Below, in pieces: positions 35,615-42,584 of a DNA stretch of 64,000 nt. How positions within the stretch are numbered: the first letter of the stretch is position 1; every line of letters begins with the position of its first letter. Source of the stretch: Microbacterium lacticum. GTDB lineage: Bacteria; Actinomycetota; Actinomycetes; Actinomycetales; Microbacteriaceae. The notes beneath the pieces were generated by a model. The model was not told the origin of the DNA, did not search any database, and worked only from the letters and a program-made list of their open reading frames with translations. A program made the position numbers and the translations under genes. The stretch lies in NCBI RefSeq assembly GCF_006716815.1, contig NZ_VFPS01000006.1, positions 62,001 to 126,000 on the forward strand, given 5' to 3'.

Positions 35615-35983
35615 GCAGTCGCGCGAGCTCGCGGCGGTCGCGGCTTCGGGCGCGGGCAGGGCTTCGGCCCGGCGCGGGCCTTCGGCCGTGAGCACGGCTT
35701 CGGCCCGGAGCGCGGCTTCGGCCCCGACGGCGGATTCGATCGCGAGCGTGGCTTCGGTCGCGAGCACGGGTTCGGCCCGGCGCAGCACGGTCGCGAGCAC
35801 GGCTTCGGTCGTGACCGTGGATTCGGCCACGTGGAGCACGGCTTCGATCGTGGTCCGCAGGCCGGGCACGACTGCGGCCACGGAGCGCGTCACCACCACG
35901 GACCGCGTCACCACGGCGCGGAGCGCGCGTACGAGCGCGGCTTCGAGGCCGGGTTCCAGCGCGGCGCCGCCCCGCGCGACTGA
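35615..35983 (+). other. Degenerate 15-bp tandem repeat, possibly coding for a Gly-Phe/His-rich protein
   Basis: About 370 bp are built of imperfect repeats of a unit like GAGCACGGCTTCGGC. On the plus strand one frame is open from just after a TGA at 35612 to a TGA at 35981 and reads as repeats of GFGREH, GFGPER and GFDRER types, then an H/R-rich part and ERAYERGFEAGFQRG. Third positions are G/C as in real genes. No ATG or GTG opens the frame at its left end, and the minus strand is also open, ending LARLLTKLAAAWPQL at 35580. I cannot decide which strand, if any, is translated. Confidence 0.4.
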
Positions 35984-36034
35984 CCCGTCCCCCCTCGGGC
36001 ACAAGCCTCCCGGGGCATCCACCACCCCATCGAA

Positions 36035-36083
36035 AACGCACAACAGCACCTCTTTCGACCTCGGAGAGGTGCTGTTGTGCGTT
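36035..36083. repeat. Perfect 19-bp inverted repeat (strong hairpin)
   Basis: The 19-base arms at 36035-36053 and 36065-36083 are exact reverse complements with an 11-base loop. The arms begin AACGCACAACAGCAC. No T-run follows. It lies between the repeat region and a YCII remnant and may be a mobile or REP-like palindrome; its outer part shares CACAAC with the arm at 30338. Confidence 0.75.
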
Positions 36084-36109
36084 CTCGGCGCCCGCGGCCC
36101 CGGGGCGGA

Positions 36110-36280
36110 ACGCCCGCGGGCGAAGCCGACGTCGTCACCGGCTGCTGCCTCGTCGACGTCGCCGATCAGGCCCGCGCGGCCGAGATCGCCGCGCGCTTTC
36201 CCGAGGCGCCCGTCGACGGCGGTGGCGTCCGCGTCACCCGCGTGCGGACGCAGGACGACTTCGACGCGACGATGGGCTGA
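36110..36280 (+). pseudogene. C-terminal remnant of a YCII-domain (DGPF-like) protein
   Basis: The plus frame ending at 36280 encodes about 55 residues, including CCLVDVADQARAAEIAARF, PEAP and VRVTRVRTQDDF. These resemble the C-terminal half of YCII-related proteins, where a LVDVDS...A..IAAR.P segment precedes a final beta strand. The N-terminal half is missing, replaced by the 19-bp hairpin, so the gene looks truncated. The only upstream start codon lies inside the hairpin arm. Confidence 0.6.
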
Positions 36281-36295
36281 CGCCGCGGGAGCGGG

Positions 36296-36901
36296 TCAGT
36301 TGCCGCGCGCGCCGGCGTCCGTCGCCCCGACGTCGGTGCGGTGGAAGTTCTGGAACGAGCGGGATGCCGTCGGCCCGCGCTGCCCGTGATACCGGTTCAG
36401 GTACGGCCCGGTGCCGTAGGGGTTCTCGGCCGGCGACGACAGCCGGAAGTAGCAGAGCTGCCCGATCTTCATCCCCGGCCACAGCTTGATCGGCAGCGTC
36501 GCGACGTTCGAGAGCTCGAGCGTCACATGGCCGGAGAACCCGGGGTCGATGAAACCCGCGGTCGAGTGCGTCAGCAGGCCGAGGCGCCCGAGGGATGACT
36601 TGCCCTCGAGCCTCGCGGCGATGTCGTCGGGCAGCGTCACCTGCTCGAACGTCGAGCCGAGCACGAACTCGCCCGGATGCAGGATGAACGGCTCGTCGGG
36701 CCGCACCTCGATCAGGTGCGTGAGATCGGGCTGATCCTCCGCCGGATCGATGAACGGATACTTGTGGTTGTCGAACAGCCGGAAGTAGCGGTCGAGGCGC
36801 ACGTCGACGCTCGACGGCTGCACCATCGCCGGGTCCCACGGGTCGAGGGCCACCCGGCCCTTGTCGATCTCGGCGCGGATGTCGCGGTCACTGAGCAGCA
36901 C
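36296..36901 (-). CDS. dcd: dCTP deaminase
   Basis: The 201-aa protein begins [17 protein letters not shown] and carries [20 protein letters not shown] and [16 protein letters not shown], the nucleotide-binding and catalytic regions of Dcd. The R, S, S, E and Q residues of the active site are in their usual places. It converts dCTP toward dUTP/dUMP for thymidylate synthesis. Actinobacterial enzymes may be bifunctional deaminase-dUTPases; that distinction is not decided here. Monocistronic on the minus strand. Confidence 0.95.
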   Translation of the reverse strand: MLLSDRDIRAEIDKGRVALDPWDPAMVQPSSVDVRLDRYFRLFDNHKYPFIDPAEDQPDLTHLIEVRPDEPFILHPGEFVLGSTFEQVTLPDDIAARLEGKSSLGRLGLLTHSTAGFIDPGFSGHVTLELSNVATLPIKLWPGMKIGQLCYFRLSSPAENPYGTGPYLNRYHGQRGPTASRSFQNFHRTDVGATDAGARGN

Positions 36902-36969
36902 GCGGCCAGCCTAGCGGCGCGAGCGCAGCCGCGCCGCGGCGGCCGGGGTTCGGTTCCGGCGGGGGCCCC

Positions 36970-37554
36970 TCAGGCCGCGCGGCGCCCCGCGGCCTCGACC
37001 TTCGCGACGAGTTCGGCCGCGAGCGCCTCGATCGGCGCGGTGTTGCGCTGCACGACGGCCTCCGCGTCGCCGAGCCGCCACTCCGGCGTGTAGTCGGTGC
37101 GCTCGATGACGAGCTGCGTCTGCGTCTCGGTGAGGTCGACGCCGATGAACTGGAGCACGCCGGCGAGCTGATCCGCGGCGAGCGGACCGCCGCGACCGCC
37201 GTAGCTGACGATCGCGCCGGGGAGCCCCCGCCACTCGGCGCCCAGATAGTCGATCGCGTTCTTCAGCGACGCGGGATAGCCGCCGTTGTACTGCGGGGTG
37301 AGAAAGATCACCGCGTCGGCATCGGCGACCTGCGCGGCCCACGCCCGGGCGTGCGCGTGCGCGTACTGGCCGAGCGCCGCCATGAGCGGCTCGTCGAGCA
37401 TCGGCAGCCCGATCTCGCGCAGGTCGAGCGTGCGGACACCGGCATCGCTGGATGCCTCGACGACCCGCGCGATCTCGGCGCCGAGCTGGTCGCCGATGCG
37501 CACGGGACGCGCACTGCCGACGATGATCGCGATGCGGGGGCGGATGCCGGTCAT
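36970..37554 (-). CDS. NADPH-dependent FMN reductase family protein
   Basis: The ATG at 37554 follows GGAAGGAACG and gives 194 aa; upstream in-frame sequence is not used. The flavodoxin-like fold is shown by IIVGSARPVRIG at the N-terminus (phosphate loop) and the FMN-contacting FLTPQYNGGYPASLKNAIDY near residue 85. It reduces FMN or quinones with NADPH. No operon partner; it is divergent from a small membrane protein. Confidence 0.9.
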   Translation of the reverse strand: MTGIRPRIAIIVGSARPVRIGDQLGAEIARVVEASSDAGVRTLDLREIGLPMLDEPLMAALGQYAHAHARAWAAQVADADAVIFLTPQYNGGYPASLKNAIDYLGAEWRGLPGAIVSYGGRGGPLAADQLAGVLQFIGVDLTETQTQLVIERTDYTPEWRLGDAEAVVQRNTAPIEALAAELVAKVEAAGRRAA

Positions 37555-37663
37555 GGACGTTCCTTCCGAAGCGCGCCCGGTCTGGGGACGCACGGTGGTC
37601 AACGTATCTATTCGCGCGAATATTTCCTCGTGCGTGCGGCCGTGTCGCGCTACTGTGGCGGCC

Positions 37664-37912
37664 ATGAACCCTGACTACGGAGCCGGGATCGGCATCGGAT
37701 TCTTCCTCATCATGATCGTCATCTACCTCGGCATCCTCGCCCTGGCGCTGTGGATCAACTACCTGATCATGCGCACCGCAGTGAAGAACGGGATGCTCCT
37801 CGCCATGCAGCAGAGCGGTCAGCAGTTCGCCCCGGGCGGCTACCTTCCGCCCGCGTCGCCGTACCAGGGTCCGCCGGCACAGCCGCCCTACTCGGGCCCG
37901 CCGGCGCCGTGA
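37664..37912 (+). CDS. Small membrane protein with proline-rich tail
   Basis: The 82-aa protein begins MNPDYGAGIGIG and has one strong hydrophobic helix (IMIVIYLGILALALWINYL, residues about 15-35). A cytoplasmic-looking tail rich in Pro, Gly, Gln and Tyr follows (YQGPPAQPPYSGPP). Actinobacteria carry many such proteins of unknown role. It is divergent from the FMN reductase, 109 bp apart. Confidence 0.7.
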   Translation: MNPDYGAGIGIGFFLIMIVIYLGILALALWINYLIMRTAVKNGMLLAMQQSGQQFAPGGYLPPASPYQGPPAQPPYSGPPAP

Positions 37913-37961
37913 TCGCGAGAGCCGCCTGATAGGCTTTCTCAGGCATCCTGCGGGATGCTCT

Positions 37962-38035
37962 GGGGCTGTAGTTCAATGGCAGAACTTCTGCTTCCCAAGC
38001 AGACAGCGCGGGTTCGATTCCCGTCAGCCCCTCCA
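37962..38035 (+). tRNA. tRNA-Gly(CCC), likely integration target
   Basis: A complete cloverleaf can be folded: acceptor stem GGGGCTG / CAGCCCC, D arm with TTCAATGGCAGAA, anticodon stem TCTGC / GCAGA around loop TTCCCAA (anticodon CCC at 37994-37996), T arm with GGTTCGATTCC, discriminator T and encoded CCA. It reads GGG codons. Sequence character changes immediately downstream, so its 3' end is the probable attachment site of the element that follows. Confidence 0.97.
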
Positions 38036-38042
38036 CACGAGA

Positions 38043-38069
38043 AACCCCCGGTCAGACCGGGGGTTTTCT
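38043..38069 (+). terminator. Rho-independent terminator after tRNA-Gly
   Basis: An AACCCCCGGT...ACCGGGGGTT stem with a 4-base loop is followed by TTCTGTTT. It lies eight bases after the tRNA CCA end. Confidence 0.85.
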
Positions 38070-38148
38070 GTTTCTCACGGAGAGCAAGCGAGCACCGTCC
38101 GGCGTCGAAATGCACGATGCTGCGTGCTTTCTGCGTGCTTTGACGTGC

Positions 38149-38186
38149 AAGAGACCCCCCACAGCAGATCACTCGTGGGGGTCTTC
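38149..38186. terminator. Second terminator-like hairpin
   Basis: AGACCCCC-ACAG pairs with GTGGGGGTCT, leaving a short AT-containing loop, then TTCGCTT. It could stop plus transcription leaving the tRNA or, being nearly symmetric, minus transcription from the element. Confidence 0.6.
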
Positions 38187-38197
38187 GCTTAGGAGGA

Positions 38198-38239
38198 GCC
38201 GGGGCGGTGAGGCGGAGAGAGGAACCTCACCGCCCCGGC
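38198..38239. repeat. 15-bp perfect inverted repeat at the element's left end
   Basis: GCCGGGGCGGTGAGG (38198-38212) and CCTCACCGCCCCGGC (38225-38239) are exact reverse complements with a 12-base loop. The hairpin follows the stop of the metallopeptidase-like gene (minus strand) and may terminate it, although a U-run is lacking. It is close enough to the presumed attachment site to be a recombination-associated palindrome instead. Confidence 0.6.
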
Positions 38240-38279
38240 GGGAACCGCGGCACCGAAACCGCGGGGTTTGAAGGGCGGC

Positions 38280-39227
38280 TCAGCACGAGCCTGCCGCTGC
38301 GAGGTCGTCGTCACTCGGGGCGGCGTACGCACCGACTGTCGTTCCGAAGTGAACCGCTGTATACGCCTGCGCGAATCGCTCCGCGTCGCCGCCGAAGTGC
38401 GCCTTCCACACGGAGTAGCAGCTTCCGCGCTGCGGACCGGCGTGGGTCGCCTCGTGGACGAGGATCGAGTACGCGTATCCGCTGCGGTCGGCGACGTTGT
38501 CGCTGAGCGAGATCGCGCCCGATCCCGGGCTGTACTTCCCGCCGTACTTGCCGCCCGCCGGGGTATACCCCCACACGACCGGCACCCCCGGGGCGATTGA
38601 GGCGACGATGCCCTCCGCCCAGGCGCGCCCCGACGACGGTGCGGGGTCGCCTCCGTCGCTGCTCGACGATGCCGAGGACTGGCGAGCACTATCGCTGTCC
38701 TCGTTCGAGTCCGAGGTCGAGGCGCGAACTTCGGCTTCCTGCGCCGCAGCCTGTTCGGCTGCGGCGCGAGCGTCCTCGGCGGTCTGCCACGCGGCGACCT
38801 GCTCGTTCACGGTCGCGGTTGCGGCGTCGATGGCGGTTTGCGCAGCATCCTGCGCCGCTGCCTGCGCGCTCTGCGCCTCTGTGCCGTCCTGGAAGTTGGC
38901 GGAGCGGTAGGCAGCCACGTAGCCCGCGACAGCCCCGGAGAGCGCGGCACGCGCCTCGTCGGACGCCTTCCCCGCGGAGGAGTCCGCGAGTGCGGATGCG
39001 GCGTCGAGCATGGGCTGGAACGCCTCGTCGGCAGCGCGCGCTGCCTGCCCATCCGCGTAGGACCGGTGGACAGCCTGTTCGGCGTTCCACGTCGCGACCG
39101 AGTTGCACGCGTCGAGCGCCGCGGTCCGCTCGGCACGGGCGAGGTCGTTGCCGACGATGCCCCCGGCGACCCCCGCGAGCGGGATGGCGACGGAGACTGC
39201 GAGTGCGGCGATTCGGTGGGCGAGCAT
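38280..39227 (-). CDS. Secreted Ala-rich coiled protein with a C-terminal HExxH metallopeptidase-like domain
   Basis: The ATG at 39227 follows AAAGGAGCGGG and gives 315 aa. Residues 1-28 are a signal peptide or anchor (IAALAVSVAIPLAGVAGGIV). Residues about 30-175 are an Ala/Gln-rich helical region, and a Ser/Asp-rich linker follows to about 205. The C-terminal 110 residues contain VVWGYTPAGG and the zinc-type motif LVHEATH, plus two cysteines that could form a disulfide. It probably acts at the cell surface, perhaps on the wall or on a partner cell during transfer; that role is inference. It is preceded by a tiny membrane protein gene and an operator-controlled promoter. Confidence 0.7.
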   Translation of the reverse strand: MLAHRIAALAVSVAIPLAGVAGGIVGNDLARAERTAALDACNSVATWNAEQAVHRSYADGQAARAADEAFQPMLDAASALADSSAGKASDEARAALSGAVAGYVAAYRSANFQDGTEAQSAQAAAQDAAQTAIDAATATVNEQVAAWQTAEDARAAAEQAAAQEAEVRASTSDSNEDSDSARQSSASSSSDGGDPAPSSGRAWAEGIVASIAPGVPVVWGYTPAGGKYGGKYSPGSGAISLSDNVADRSGYAYSILVHEATHAGPQRGSCYSVWKAHFGGDAERFAQAYTAVHFGTTVGAYAAPSDDDLAAAGSC

Positions 39228-39247
39228 GGGATTCCCGCTCCTTTGGC

Positions 39248-39361
39248 TCAGCGGACGACGGTACGGATCAGAGCAAGGAGGAAGACCACCGCGCCGATTG
39301 CGATGCCGTGGCGATGAGTCGCGGCGCTGAACGCCTGCGTGATTGTCGTGGTGTTTCGCAT
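39248..39361 (-). CDS. Small single-helix membrane protein
   Basis: A 37-aa ORF too short for many callers starts at the ATG ending at 39361, after a GGGGAGGTGG site. It reads MRNTTTITQAFSAATHRHG followed by one membrane helix (IAIGAVVFLLALI) and RTVVR. It lies 20 bases upstream of the secreted HExxH protein gene, which has its own good ribosome binding site, so both are on one transcript. Function unknown; a partner of the secreted protein is plausible. Confidence 0.6.
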   Translation of the reverse strand: MRNTTTITQAFSAATHRHGIAIGAVVFLLALIRTVVR

Positions 39362-39416
39362 GGTCGGTGATCCACCTCCCCTCTCTCATCGTGTGGTGGA
39401 ACTTGATACCACCATC

Positions 39417-39431
39417 GTAACTCTACGTTAC
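39417..39431. promoter_or_regulatory. Operator copy 1, GTAAC-TCTAC-GTTAC
   Basis: A perfect 5-5-5 palindrome falls between a minus-strand -35 (TTGTCA) and -10 (TACGAT) that are 17 bases apart, upstream of the small membrane protein start at 39361. Binding would block that promoter. Confidence 0.8.
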
Positions 39432-39473
39432 GTTACTGACAAGCCGAGCCGCACGATTGCATATCACGGACTG

Positions 39474-39488
39474 ATAACGATGCGTTAC
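39474..39488. promoter_or_regulatory. Operator copy 2, ATAAC-GATGC-GTTAC
   Basis: Same 5-5-5 layout with one mismatch in the left arm, 43 bp upstream of copy 1 in the same intergenic gap. Two sites on one promoter suggest cooperative binding or looping. Confidence 0.7.
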
Positions 39489-39533
39489 GATAGGTGTATC
39501 GCAAAAGAGAACCGCCCGGAGGCGGCTCTCGTT

Positions 39534-39935
39534 TCACTCGGCGGCGGCTACCCGGTAGCGGGGCACCTTTCGACCGGACTCCCCCGGCGGAATCACCGTC
39601 GTGCGGCGGGAGACCTCTGAGGTCGGGTCGGAGAGCCGCTTCGCAAAGGTCGCCTCGGTAACCCCAAATGCCGCGGCGGCGTCCTTCCGCGAGAGCGTGC
39701 CATCCCGGGGAGCGGGCGCCGATCCCTCGCCGCGCTTCTCGTACCGCGAGAGCCACATCTGAGCCGCCTGCCCGGTCGCGCCGAGTCCCGCAGCGTCGGA
39801 GATCGCAACCCACGACTCACCGGCGGCATTAGCACTACGGATCGCCACCGCGAGGGCATCGTCGAGTTCGTCCTGGCGGCGACGGATGGCATCACGCTTC
39901 CTGCGCAGCGCAGCGAGAGTTTCAAGGCTGGTCAT
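39534..39935 (-). CDS. HTH DNA-binding protein, candidate regulator of the GTAAC-N5-GTTAC operators
   Basis: The 133-aa basic protein starts MTSLETLAALRRKRDAIRRR. Residues about 35-60 (ESWVAISDAAGLGATGQAAQM) form a helix-turn-helix of the kind found in small actinobacterial plasmid and phage proteins. A second DNA-binding-like stretch, LSRKDAAAAFGVTEATFAKR, lies near residue 80. An operator copy lies 13 bp before its start, consistent with autoregulation. That it is the regulator of the shared operator is inference. Confidence 0.65.
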   Translation of the reverse strand: MTSLETLAALRRKRDAIRRRQDELDDALAVAIRSANAAGESWVAISDAAGLGATGQAAQMWLSRYEKRGEGSAPAPRDGTLSRKDAAAAFGVTEATFAKRLSDPTSEVSRRTTVIPPGESGRKVPRYRVAAAE

Positions 39936-39947
39936 ATTGCCGATAGC

Positions 39948-39962
39948 GTATCACACCGTTAC
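39948..39962. promoter_or_regulatory. Operator copy 3, GTATC-ACACC-GTTAC
   Basis: The same 5-5-5 layout with one mismatch in the left arm. It sits immediately upstream of the HTH gene start (39935) and overlaps the stop of the DUF2637 gene. Confidence 0.65.
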
Positions 39963-40762
39963 GCAACGAGCGCGGCTCGGGCGCGCTCCGCACGCCGCAC
40001 GCGGTCCAGGACGCGGTTGCGATCAGCATGTCCAAGCCTGCGCGCGAGGGTGGTCGGCGTCCACTCTCCGGAGTCCACCTTGGTGAGCGCCCACAAGGTC
40101 ACCGTGAACGATGCCCCCTGGGCAGTGCCGCGCTGAGTGGAGGCAGGGTCGTTCGCGAGTGCGTCGAGCCGCCCGAGGAGCGCCGCCTCGTCGAGCCCCT
40201 CGACCTCCTCGAACGGGAACGTCGAGGTTGCGGGTGCCGCAGGAGCAGCCTTGGGCTTGGACTTAGACGCCGAAGCGGTCTTGGCGGGCACGATCTCAGC
40301 CGCTGCCGCGACCGGCAGCGCGGACGCGGGCTTTGTGCGCACGGGGCGCGGAGCGGGATCGCCTGCTTCCACGAGAGTGCGGATGACCGCGTGGGAGAGA
40401 AGGAGCAGAAGGATGGGAGCCGCAGCCGCAACGAGCGCCGGGAGGTAGCCCTGTGCGCGCTCAGCATGGGACGCGAAGTTCGCCGCGCTGGACGCAGCAG
40501 TCGCCGCGTAGACGATGCTCCATTCGAGCATCGCCCTCCGCTTCTGAGCGCGACGCACAATCGCGAGGAGCGTGGCGACGACGACTGCTGCGTCCAGCGC
40601 GACAGGAACAAGCCATGACCAGCCACCGAGACCGATGAGGCTGCCCACATACGACAACCCCTCGAACGAGACGAAGAACAGCGCGACCGCCACGAGCATC
40701 GCGAGGACCACCGACACATTCGCGATGCCGCGGCGGTCGGCGACATAGCCTGCGCGCGCCAT
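39959..40762 (-). CDS. DUF2637 / SpdB-like membrane protein with DNA-binding-like tail
   Basis: The ATG at 40762 gives 267 aa. Residues about 15-125 hold four membrane helices (VVLAMLVAVALFFVSFEGL, then a SWLVPVALDAAVVVATLLAIV helix) matching DUF2637, a family common on Streptomyces-type conjugative plasmids and AICEs next to spread (spd) genes. A Pro/Ala/Lys linker follows, and the C-terminus (LARRLGHADRNRVLDRVRRAE) resembles a wHTH. It likely acts in intramycelial spread or conjugation at the membrane. It starts two bases from the upstream gene's stop, so the two are coupled. Confidence 0.75.
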   Translation of the reverse strand: MARAGYVADRRGIANVSVVLAMLVAVALFFVSFEGLSYVGSLIGLGGWSWLVPVALDAAVVVATLLAIVRRAQKRRAMLEWSIVYAATAASSAANFASHAERAQGYLPALVAAAAPILLLLLSHAVIRTLVEAGDPAPRPVRTKPASALPVAAAAEIVPAKTASASKSKPKAAPAAPATSTFPFEEVEGLDEAALLGRLDALANDPASTQRGTAQGASFTVTLWALTKVDSGEWTPTTLARRLGHADRNRVLDRVRRAERARAALVA

Positions 40763-40763
40763 G

Positions 40764-41051
40764 TCAGAACACCTCCACACGCTCGAACTGATGCGGTCGG
40801 CTCCAGTCGATATCAAACCGCGCCTGCCTGCGCCCGTCGATTCCGATGAGCTTCGCGGGGTAGCCGACCGGCTTGCCACCGATCACCACGAGGTCGCCAT
40901 CGGGGTCGAGCCCGTACCCCGAGTTGACGACCTCGTAGTCACCGACGTGCGCGTGAATGGGGGTGTTTTGGCGCAGGAGCACGACAGGCGTCGCAGTGTC
41001 GCCGACGATTCCGTATACGGAGACGATGTGGTCGGTGGTCGGAGTGCTCAT
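40764..41051 (-). CDS. Hypothetical protein of the operator-controlled operon
   Basis: The ATG at 41051 follows AAAGGGCACC and gives 95 aa (MSTPTTDHIVSVYGIVG). An in-frame GTG near 41137 preceded by GGAAAGGAG could extend it. The protein is soluble and beta-rich, with PVVLLRQNTPIHAHVGDYEVV, and ends in HQFERVEVF. I recognise no family. It sits between an acidic protein gene and the DUF2637 gene on one transcript. Confidence 0.55.
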   Translation of the reverse strand: MSTPTTDHIVSVYGIVGDTATPVVLLRQNTPIHAHVGDYEVVNSGYGLDPDGDLVVIGGKPVGYPAKLIGIDGRRQARFDIDWSRPHQFERVEVF

Positions 41052-41199
41052 GGGGTGCCCTTTCGGAGAGTGAGGTGTCGGGAGGTGGGGATCGGCGCGA
41101 ACGGTGTCGGACGCGGCGACGGGCGTCAGGTTGAGCACGAGCACTCCTTTCCGTTGCGCGATGCGGCGGGCGGAGCGAATCACGCCCGCCGCATCGAGG

Positions 41200-41517
41200 T
41201 CAGTCGGACTCGACCCAAAAGCTGAACCCGGAGTCGTCGCTGTTCGGCAGGGACGCGTAAGAGATCACCTCGTCGTCGGTCAGGTCGCCGCCGTCGTCAT
41301 CGCCGAGCGCGTCCTCCAAGCCCTCGCGGATCGCGTCGGCGATGTTCTCGGCGGACGCGTCGAGGTCAAAACCGCCCTCGACGCCGAAGTAGGAATCCAC
41401 GTCGGGAGAGGGTCCGTCCATCGCCTCCAGAGCGGCTGCGATGTCGCCCTCCCAATCCCCGTCGATGACGATTTCGACGAGGCGTTCGAGGCGTGCCTCG
41501 CGGTTGGTGTCGGTCAT
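41200..41517 (-). CDS. Small acidic hypothetical protein, first gene of an operon
   Basis: The ATG at 41517 follows AAGGAGAGAAC and gives 105 aa with a strongly acidic composition (EGLEDALGDDDGGDLTDDE). Such negative proteins on mobile elements may mimic DNA; that is speculation. It is the first gene downstream of two operator copies and is followed by the 95-aa and DUF2637 genes on the same strand. Confidence 0.6.
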   Translation of the reverse strand: MTDTNREARLERLVEIVIDGDWEGDIAAALEAMDGPSPDVDSYFGVEGGFDLDASAENIADAIREGLEDALGDDDGGDLTDDEVISYASLPNSDDSGFSFWVESD

Positions 41518-41569
41518 TGTTCTCTCCTTGCAACATGGGGGGCATGCCCGCCTGATTGATATCACTAGC

Positions 41570-41584
41570 GTAACATAGTGTTAC
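41570..41584. promoter_or_regulatory. Operator copy 4, GTAAC-ATAGT-GTTAC
   Basis: A perfect 5-5-5 palindrome (extended to CGTAACA/TGTTACG) 53 bp upstream of the acidic protein start. It has the same arms as copy 1. Confidence 0.8.
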
Positions 41585-41627
41585 GTTGAGCGCGCCAGCG
41601 AGGGAGCGATTCTCAGGTCGCACTCAG

Positions 41628-41642
41628 GTAACATCCCGTTAC
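41628..41642. promoter_or_regulatory. Operator copy 5, GTAAC-ATCCC-GTTAC
   Basis: A perfect 5-5-5 palindrome, 58 bp from copy 4 (centre to centre), directly after the stop of the neighbouring gene. As at 39.4 kb, two copies control one promoter. Confidence 0.8.
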
Positions 41643-41643
41643 G

Positions 41644-42435
41644 CTAGATAGCACGAACAGCGCAGTCAGAATGATCAACGAGGACCGGCGTCGCGCCCGA
41701 GGCGCGAACATCGACGACCCATTCGTTCTCTGCGATAGCGTCGATCCGCGCCAGCGCGCTGTCCGGGTCGATGCCCTCCAGCACATACAGCTCCGAACCG
41801 GGAACGCGTTCACGGAACCATTCCGCAACCGCGCGCGAGTCGGTCCACGACCAGTTGCGCTCGCACCCGGGGATTGCGGCACGATACAGCGTCGGCATCG
41901 ACGCGGGGCGGTTCACCCGAGCACCGTCGTGCATGAAACCCACGCTGACGAACAGCGAGTGCCATTTCGGCATGGGGAGGCGTCGGAACTGCGACTGTGA
42001 CCACACGGTCGCAAGTGCGATGGCGCGCGCGTCCACGGAGAGACGCGTCGCCTGCGCGTACAGCAGGCTCGGATTGGCGCACCACTCGTCACCGAACCGG
42101 TCGAGGCAGAGACTCATCTCCGCGAACGTGCTGAGGGGAATCCGCTGCCTGCGCTCGCACCCGGCGACGACACGGGCGAGCACATCACCCCGACCCACCC
42201 TGCTCGTCGCCAGCGCGTCCCGGACGAAATCATCCTCTGTACGGGTGTCGAGTATGTAATGGTCGGACGTGTCCTCCATGATGCGCGACAGCCGCTTGAG
42301 CGCGACCCCCCTCACGATGCGAGTCGCCTCCGCGCACGAGCGCGCGGACACGCCCTGACGCGCAGCCTCCTCCCCCACGAGGTTTTCCACGAGCGCGGCA
42401 ATGCCCTCCCCGACGCGAGCAAATTTGATGTCCAT
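41644..42435 (-). CDS. Hypothetical protein with an ADP-ribosyltransferase-like C-terminal segment
   Basis: The ATG at 42435 gives 263 aa (MDIKFARVGEG); an ATG at 42489 would add 18 proline-rich residues. The N-terminal half is helical, with cysteines and charged residues. The C-terminal half reads TLYRAAIPG, SWTDSRAVAEWF, ELYVLEGIDPDSALARI and AENEWVVDVRA. This order (R, then S-W-T, then a final E in EWVVD) is reminiscent of the R-S-E ADP-ribosyltransferase layout in mobile-element proteins. The match is by eye and weak. A terminator and two palindromes lie upstream. Confidence 0.5.
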   Translation of the reverse strand: MDIKFARVGEGIAALVENLVGEEAARQGVSARSCAEATRIVRGVALKRLSRIMEDTSDHYILDTRTEDDFVRDALATSRVGRGDVLARVVAGCERRQRIPLSTFAEMSLCLDRFGDEWCANPSLLYAQATRLSVDARAIALATVWSQSQFRRLPMPKWHSLFVSVGFMHDGARVNRPASMPTLYRAAIPGCERNWSWTDSRAVAEWFRERVPGSELYVLEGIDPDSALARIDAIAENEWVVDVRASGATPVLVDHSDCAVRAI

Positions 42436-42526
42436 TCTTGGGTCCGATCTGTTAGGCACTCCCGGTGATCCCGGGCTTGCCCCTGTCATGGTCGGTGCGA
42501 GCAGACATAGGGCTCTAAAGCGCGAA

Positions 42527-42570
42527 AAAGAACCGAGACCCCCGTGTTTTCAAGGGATCTCGGTTCTGGA
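42527..42570 (-). terminator. Rho-independent terminator for the 42604-42930 gene
   Basis: On the minus strand GAACCGAGA...TCTCGGTTC forms a stem extended by CCC/GGG and is followed by TTTTTCGCG. It lies 34 bases after the HTH gene stop. Confidence 0.75.
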
Positions 42571-42584
42571 AGCGGCGTTAAGAC

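Noticed and set aside
39417..39488. Operator palindromes as rho-independent terminators
   Set aside because: Arms are only 5 bp with 5-bp spacers and no T-run, and the sites lie at promoters, not after stops.
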